From Isoetes taiwanensis (lineage: Eukaryota > Streptophyta > Lycopodiopsida > Isoetales > Isoetaceae), in the NCBI GenBank assembly GCA_021234155.1, contig JAJEKV010000012.1:7654448-7718447 (forward strand): a DNA stretch of 64,000 bases. The letters run 5' to 3'. The notes beneath the pieces were generated by a model. That model searched no databases. It was not told where the DNA came from and saw only the letters and a program-made list of their open reading frames with translations. The stretch's first letter is position 1; the number at the start of each line of letters is the position of its first letter. Position numbers and translations under genes: made by a program. Shown in pieces: positions 58,471 to 64,000 of the stretch.

Positions 58471-60085
58471 CCCCAGAAAGTGGCAAGGGGTGCACATCTA
58501 AGTTAATTGTTTAACTTAGATAACCTTAGGATAAGGCCCATTTCCACATGGCCTTATCCTATTGGAGCAACCGCCACACGGCCTCATCCTAGTGGTGCCA
58601 CGTGGCATCCCATGTGGACCCACACCTATATTGGCTCTAACCCTAACCCTAGACCCTTTTCCCTGACCTAGCACCTGATCTCTCACCCACGTGCCTGAAA
58701 CCCCGTTTCGAGCACAGTTCGTCATAGTCTAGCCTGGAGCAGCAGCCCCTGGAAGGTGTGTATGATCGTAGAGGGAGCAAGCCTTCGACCCACATCAAGG
58801 AGCATGGAGACGCCAGGGATGGGAGGAAGCGCTTCTGGAGGAGGTAGGTTGAGTAGAGTTCATGTTTGTTCATCTGGAAGCTAGCACTCCAGATGGGTTA
58901 GTAGTTCGTATCTAGAGTAGAGCCACCCTAGATCCTTTGTTGAACATCTCGAACCCTAATCAAGGAACCCTAACTGTTAGTTAGCTATGTATGATTAGGT
59001 TAAGATGTTCATATGATATTGATATGGATCATGATGTGATGTATGTGATATTGGTTGATCATGTTGCTCCTCTTGTATTGGGACGGGGGGTAGAGACCTA
59101 GGGCCATATGTAGTATGCTCCTAGTGTAGATCCCTTAGTTCCTATTAGATGCGGCCTGTGCATAGGAACCCACCGGGCTATGGAAGCTATGATGTGACTC
59201 AGCACTACACAACGGGGCTAGAGGCAAGATGGAGGGCGGATCCCCGCCGAAAGTGGGGGCTTGGGGGATCCCACGGTGGGCTAGGCTTATGGTCGGTCAC
59301 TTCGGTGGGGCGAGCATGGGTCCGGACACCTCGGGGCAATGGTGTCGCCTCGCCCTCGGGAGTTGCAAGTGTCGCTTGGCTCTTGTTTTGGGGGTTGGTC
59401 CGGCACTAATCGGTGTGTCGCCACGATTCTCTAGTCACCGCGTGGAGCCTCTAGACCCGGGAAGGGGAGATGCAACCCTTCCTACCTCGGCCGGACGGGG
59501 AGATGCAACACGGAGTAGCCCCGATGGGTGATGCCATGGGATTGGCGTGATGGGAAGGTTAGAGTCATGCCACGCCTTGGTCTAGCCCATCCGCAAAGTA
59601 TGCCAGGGAGGGGCGGATGGAGTGGTCAACCCTAGCCATTGTCTTATGCCAGCCCCGCCATTGTTATGACTCGGTCTGCTCTATCTTGAGGCCTATCTAG
59701 TCAGTCGATTCCCTCATGTGTCGGAGCCACGGGTAGGAGCCCCATGTTTTATGGCATATGATTATGTTCTTTGCATCTATGGATATGCGATTGAGCTACC
59801 CTTCGAGGTAGTATGTTGTATTGTATTGCTAGTTCTGACGTGTTTATGCTTCCGCTGTGATAGGAGCCCATAGGGGAAGGGCACGCAAGACACCTCCGTG
59901 TCCCCTTCCCGCACTATGATCATCACAGAGTGCGGGATAGACGGAGGGCCCGTGCGGTTGCAGGACCGGATGGGGGATTTCCTGCCGAGTATACGGCTGG
60001 GTGCCGTATGTTTAGCAGGGAGCGTCACAGAGCTGTATGCTAGACCGAGCACTTGTGGGACGAGGGACCTCCTGTGCAAACAATG
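58471..60085. other. GC-rich segment of unknown nature, possibly an LTR
   Basis: Markedly GC-richer than the neighbours, especially 59150-59660 and 59860-60085. Frames at 59149-59531 on the plus strand and 58516-58873 on the minus strand are open because of base composition and show no domain. The texture suggests a solo LTR of a gypsy element, but no partner repeat, primer site or target duplication was found. Confidence 0.3.
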
Positions 60086-62377
60086 ATTCCTGAGTAGGAG
60101 GCTTTTTCTTTTCCCTGGCCATCCTTACACCAAATCTCTCCTTAATACTGGCCCTTTCTGTCATGGTGAAGCTCTCTAAATGAAATCAAAGCGGCTATAT
60201 ACAAAAGTTAAATCAAAGCGGAAAAACTGACCACACCAACATTTTGCATGCTAATCGGGAACCAATTTCCTCTGCTTGAATACAAAGGGGGCAAAATAAA
60301 TGAACTTCCATCTATCGCTGGAAACACACTTCTTTAAAAAGTGTTGCTACAGGTTGTTGCTACAGGTAGAAGGCAGTAGATTTTCACTGCCTCCATCTAC
60401 TTATAAATTCTGTTAAATGGGCAAACTGCCTGCAAAAAATGAAGAAAAATATAAAAAATGGAATGACCCAACTGAGTCGAATGGAATCCTGGAATAAATT
60501 CTTAAAACCTTATTGCAATCTGTATTCAGACCTTTTTGCTAGATTTCATTCAAATTACTTTACTGTACCCATTCTAACAGCATCTGGACATTTATTTCTA
60601 CAAATAAAGAACCTAGTTGAGTGGGATTTTGCCACTGTCTTCTAAATTTTCGTTACTTGCTTCTTGATCATGAGTATCCTTAGTGTCTGCTACACATGTG
60701 ATTCCTTGTACAACTTCATCTTTGTCTGTATCCTCACCATCTTTGGGCATGAACTTTAATATCCCTGTGCTTGGTTTAGCAATAGGCCCTTGGAGATTAT
60801 ACTTACTGATCACGTCCAGCAGAATTTGCTTGGTAGACTAAATGACTCCTTTCATTTTGCACAATGCTGCCAGGTCGATTCTAGCACCTGTAATCAGCTT
60901 TAAGAGTTGTGCCCTAGGCCAGAGATACAAATGGAAATGGGTTTCTCTTCCATCCATCCATTAGTGGTCCTGCCGAAATATTTCTGCAACCTTTTTTCCC
61001 TAAATTTATCTATTTTAATATACCACATTGCTAATACCAGCTCCGGCCATTCCCTTATGCTATTTTTATCTGCCATACCATATACGACCTTACATCGCTT
61101 CATTATTCATAAAGTATTCTGGGATCAGCATAACTCATGGATACTAGTACAAATATTCCTTTGCGGCATCCTTAGCTCAGATATTGGCTGTCATTTGCTA
61201 ACTGTGGGGATGCTAGACAATGGTTCCACTTTTGACTTCTTCTGCTCCATATCTCTAAATTTTGCCTCTAAAATCTAGGTTAGAGGCAACCCTCTGTCTC
61301 CACTACTTACTTCATCATTTTGTACAAACATGATAGCCTTGTATAAAAAGAGCGTTCAAGTTCTTTTGAGAATCCCTGCCTACCTACTGAGACATGCAAA
61401 CACATTAACTGCAAAAATGATCCTTATCCCACCATAGTGCAAGGCAGAATGGAACCCAACTCCACACAAACATTAAACCGCTTAATTCCAAATTTTGCAA
61501 GGAAAGCAAACATTGCATTAAAACAGAGCAAGCTATCTCTACTTTTGGATTGATCCACAGTGCCAATATGGCAAATGCATAAAGTAGTTCTAATAGTCCT
61601 AAAGGTCGTGCATATCTCATGGGCCTCCAGAGTCCATGAAGTCAGGAATTTCCTTCATAATATGGTGGAAGTTTTTTATTAAGACTAATTTAATTGCCAG
61701 AATAATGTGAAAATTGGTGAATGAAAGGAACTGCCATGCAACTTATGCTATATGTTTTTCTCCGTAGGAACCAAAAGAGATGGAAAGAAACTTGACACTC
61801 CAGCTGTAAAGATAGCGGCATATCCAATCCTTGTAAGCTCTTTTGGATATTAAGGCTTCCATTACAGATGAACATATCCTTATTCTCACATCTTGATGAA
61901 GCACTTAGTCTTTCCAGAGATAATTCTAGAAAAATATTATGCACCATCTTTATCTGTAATACTGACATCTATGGGAAAATAGAACCCCAAATTTAGATTA
62001 GAAAATAATTATCGGAGGGCGGAAGACCCCATTTACCTTCTGGCATGTCCTATACGTAAGCTTCAAATTAAGGCTCAAACGCAAATGCATTAGCAAAATG
62101 CTTGTGATGGTGTTCTATATTGCAGTCTGGAGCAACTTTAAAAATATTCCTTAACAAATTGTTACCACTACCTTCAAAATGCCTATATAAAGGAATAAAC
62201 AACATTGCCCAAAGATTAAACCACGTCGGACAGGCCATCACAAATATCCTCAAACGCATTATAATGAAAGCCAACAACCACATTACAAAATCACAGCTGC
62301 CAGGTTGATGGTCCATGGATTTTGGTTTATGCAAAATTCCATGAACATTAACATTAAACATCAACTTGTTGTACCAA
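60086..62377. other. Stretch with unrecognised minus-strand coding relic
   Basis: Mostly AT-rich. On the minus strand 61103-60613 reads in two overlapping frames: MKRCKVVYGMADKNSIREWP, IDKFREKRLQKYFGRTTNGW, then LLDVISKYNLQGPIAKPSTG and an acidic end. This resembles a decayed coding exon more than chance. Family not recognised; it may be part of a transposon. The remainder (61300-62377) shows nothing I can support. Confidence 0.35.
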
Positions 62378-63017
62378 AACTTGTATCTCAACTTGTTGTG
62401 GCAGGTGGTGCACCGTTGTATCAGGGTGAATGCCCTTGTGAGTCAGTTTAGGGCGGGTGTGAGCCCTCTCTGCCCTTGTTGTGGCCTTCATCGTGAGACT
62501 GTGGAGCATTGTCTGGTTTTATGCCCTCACTTGCAGCCTGCCTGGGATTGGGTCAGGCCTCTGTTTCAGGTGAGATTGACTAGCCAGCAGTTGCTTCTTC
62601 ATGTGTATCCTAGTGGTTGGCCGCTCTTGCGGCAGCAAGCCTTGCATCGGTTGGTGTGGCTGATTTGGAAGCGGCGGCGGTTGTGGATCTTCGGGGATTC
62701 AAAGGCGGCCTGCAAAACCTCTCGATTCCTCGACTTCGGTACAAGCTATTTCAAAGCTTTCTCGGTGTTCCGGGATTAGTAGAGCTGAAGTTTGCCATTT
62801 GGCGGGACTTCTTGGGTGTTGTAGATGGTGATGGTGGTTTGTACAAAGCGATAGAGTTGCGCTTTTTTCTCGTGAGTTTGTTGTGGAGTGTCGAGGTATC
62901 GCTGTCTCTTTGGGGCAGTTCTCCTTCCTCCTCACTTGCTTTGTAACATTACCATTCTTTTAATATATTGATGACACAGTTCTTCAAAAAAAAAAAAAAA
63001 AAAAAACTTGTATCTCA
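62378..63017 (+). mobile_element. 5'-truncated poly(A) LINE insertion with 13-base target duplication
   Basis: AACTTGTATCTCA flanks both sides (62378-62390 and 63005-63017). The insert codes for a LINE C-terminus of the zf-RVT type: LLWQVVHRCIRVNALVSQ, then VSPLCPCCGLHRETVEHC, LVLCPHLQPAWDW. It is followed by a 3' UTR ending ACACAGTTCTTC and about 20 A. This is a classic product of target-primed reverse transcription. Same family as 42051-42260. The intact duplication indicates a recent insertion. Confidence 0.92.
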
Positions 63018-64000
63018 GGATCCTACAACAATGTCCTTTTACCACCCATTTTATGTTCACAACAAATCTGAGTTATCTTGTGTATGCCACTGCCTAACTC
63101 TTTTCTTTGTTCAATGCTATCTATATGCATATAATTCCTCTAGTTTGTACAAAGCATGCCCATGGCAAAACAAATTACGAAGTCTTAAATTACATGATTC
63201 CACGAGTTTGAATTTTATGTTTCCATTTCATCTAAGCAGACTATGCATTTCCTTGGCTGGGAAAAGTCCAATTTATGACAAGAAAATGAGATGCCACAGA
63301 CCTCTATTTTGTCCAGAAACTTGTTAACAAGACACTATACTTTTTCTTGTTAGAAGCCTTCCTTCAAGTCTCATGTCTGCCACGGTTTCTTTGTTATCAA
63401 GAGATATGGCTACTCCGGTGGCTCCATCTCCTTTCAAACTGGGCACTCATACCATGTAACACCATAATCCATTTCCACAAATAAACAGACTACCATAATC
63501 ATCACGAGGAGGACGATAATAAGCTCCAGCTTTCTTACCTGCCATCTTTTACTGAGAAAAATGTCTTATCTCATGGCCAAAAATATAAAGGTCTAGAGTT
63601 AGGATATAGCTTACTCCGTATTGCTATAAAGCTAAAAGAAGAAGAGTACTGAACCCTATCACAAGAACTCTGCCCATATTGGACAGTTTATTTAAGATAA
63701 AAGCGGTCGCCATGACTGCAAATAAATATTTTGAACACGAGTTTTAAACTATGGAAAACTATGGAACATGTCGGCATATTATGCCTTGACCTTCAGGAAT
63801 GTCATTTGCAATTGTTGCCACCTCTGCTAATAACCACAATACAATGGTTGTTTTTTTTTACTCTGTTAAATGCCTCCCTGTGGATCAGATAACCACAAAT
63901 CTTTACATGCTCCATTTTCTTTTTTCCTTTCTGAAGAATCACACTTACTTGTCACAACTTGAAGCCTTGCTGCTAAAGACTGGTTCCTTTCTGAAGAATC
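63018..64000. other. Right end of the window, no feature recognised
   Basis: AT-rich, short frames only. TGGTTCCTTTCTGAAGAATC at the last bases repeats CCTTTCTGAAGAATC at 63927-63941. Confidence 0.4.

Noticed and set aside
58636-58652. CTAACCCTAACCCTA resembles plant telomere-type repeats
   Set aside because: Only about two units, and the plant-type unit is CCCTAAA; no array and no link to the Penelope-like element.
59149-59531. Open frames of 86 to 100 codons in the GC-rich segment
   Set aside because: Open because stops are rare in GC-rich DNA; no domain, no splice or start context, overlapping frames equally open.

Overview
The window is nuclear DNA of a land plant, most likely a seed-free one (fern-like). 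The reasons are an intron-bearing photosystem I antenna gene (LHCA1), a near-intronless PLS-DYW pentatricopeptide repeat (PPR) gene of the RNA-editing type, small spliceosomal introns, and long gene-poor stretches full of retrotransposons. The fern assignment is an inference from the style of the PPR protein; no marker in the window proves it.

Layout. 1-570: LINE fragment (-). 1158-2391: LHCA1 with a light-type promoter (+). 2823-3522: Mutator-like MITE. 3893-8278: tandem duplication of a decayed segment. 8279-9115: LINE copy. 10985-12260: copia fragment (-). 12911-12979: possible orphan first exon. 14640 to about 24900: decayed Ty3/gypsy element with an extra ORF after the integrase, with a small TRIM element (19847-20239) inside it. 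About 25000-29095: truncated copia (-). 29113-31420: two LINE fragments in opposite orientation. 32258-40846: Penelope-like composite with 2.16-kb direct repeats. 42051-42260 and 43340-44810: further LINE copies. 44971-45345: small conserved-looking gene. 46945-49283: PPR-DYW gene (-). 49590-51940: pogo-type transposase gene. 52239-54741: non-autonomous LTR element. 55049-58440: two LINE fragments (-). 58440-60085: GC-rich segment. 62391-63004: LINE insertion with clear target-site duplication.

Three genes look functional: LHCA1, the PPR editing factor and the small protein at 44971. Everything else recognisable is mobile DNA. Two stories link the mobile parts. First, one LINE family ends in a short folded motif followed by a simple-repeat tail. 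This end occurs in five larger copies (a degenerate form is possible in a sixth) and also as three very small tail-only insertions, two of them inside coding sequence of other elements. Second, the Penelope-like composite carries a reverse transcriptase with a YMDD active site, an unrecognised 331-codon ORF, and an intron-containing RGG-rich ORF in its repeats.

A caution on data quality: two pairs of repeats that are otherwise nearly identical differ almost only at CAG/CTG-containing sites and short homopolymers. This looks more like uncorrected sequencing error than evolution, so some of the single-base frameshifts described here may not be real.
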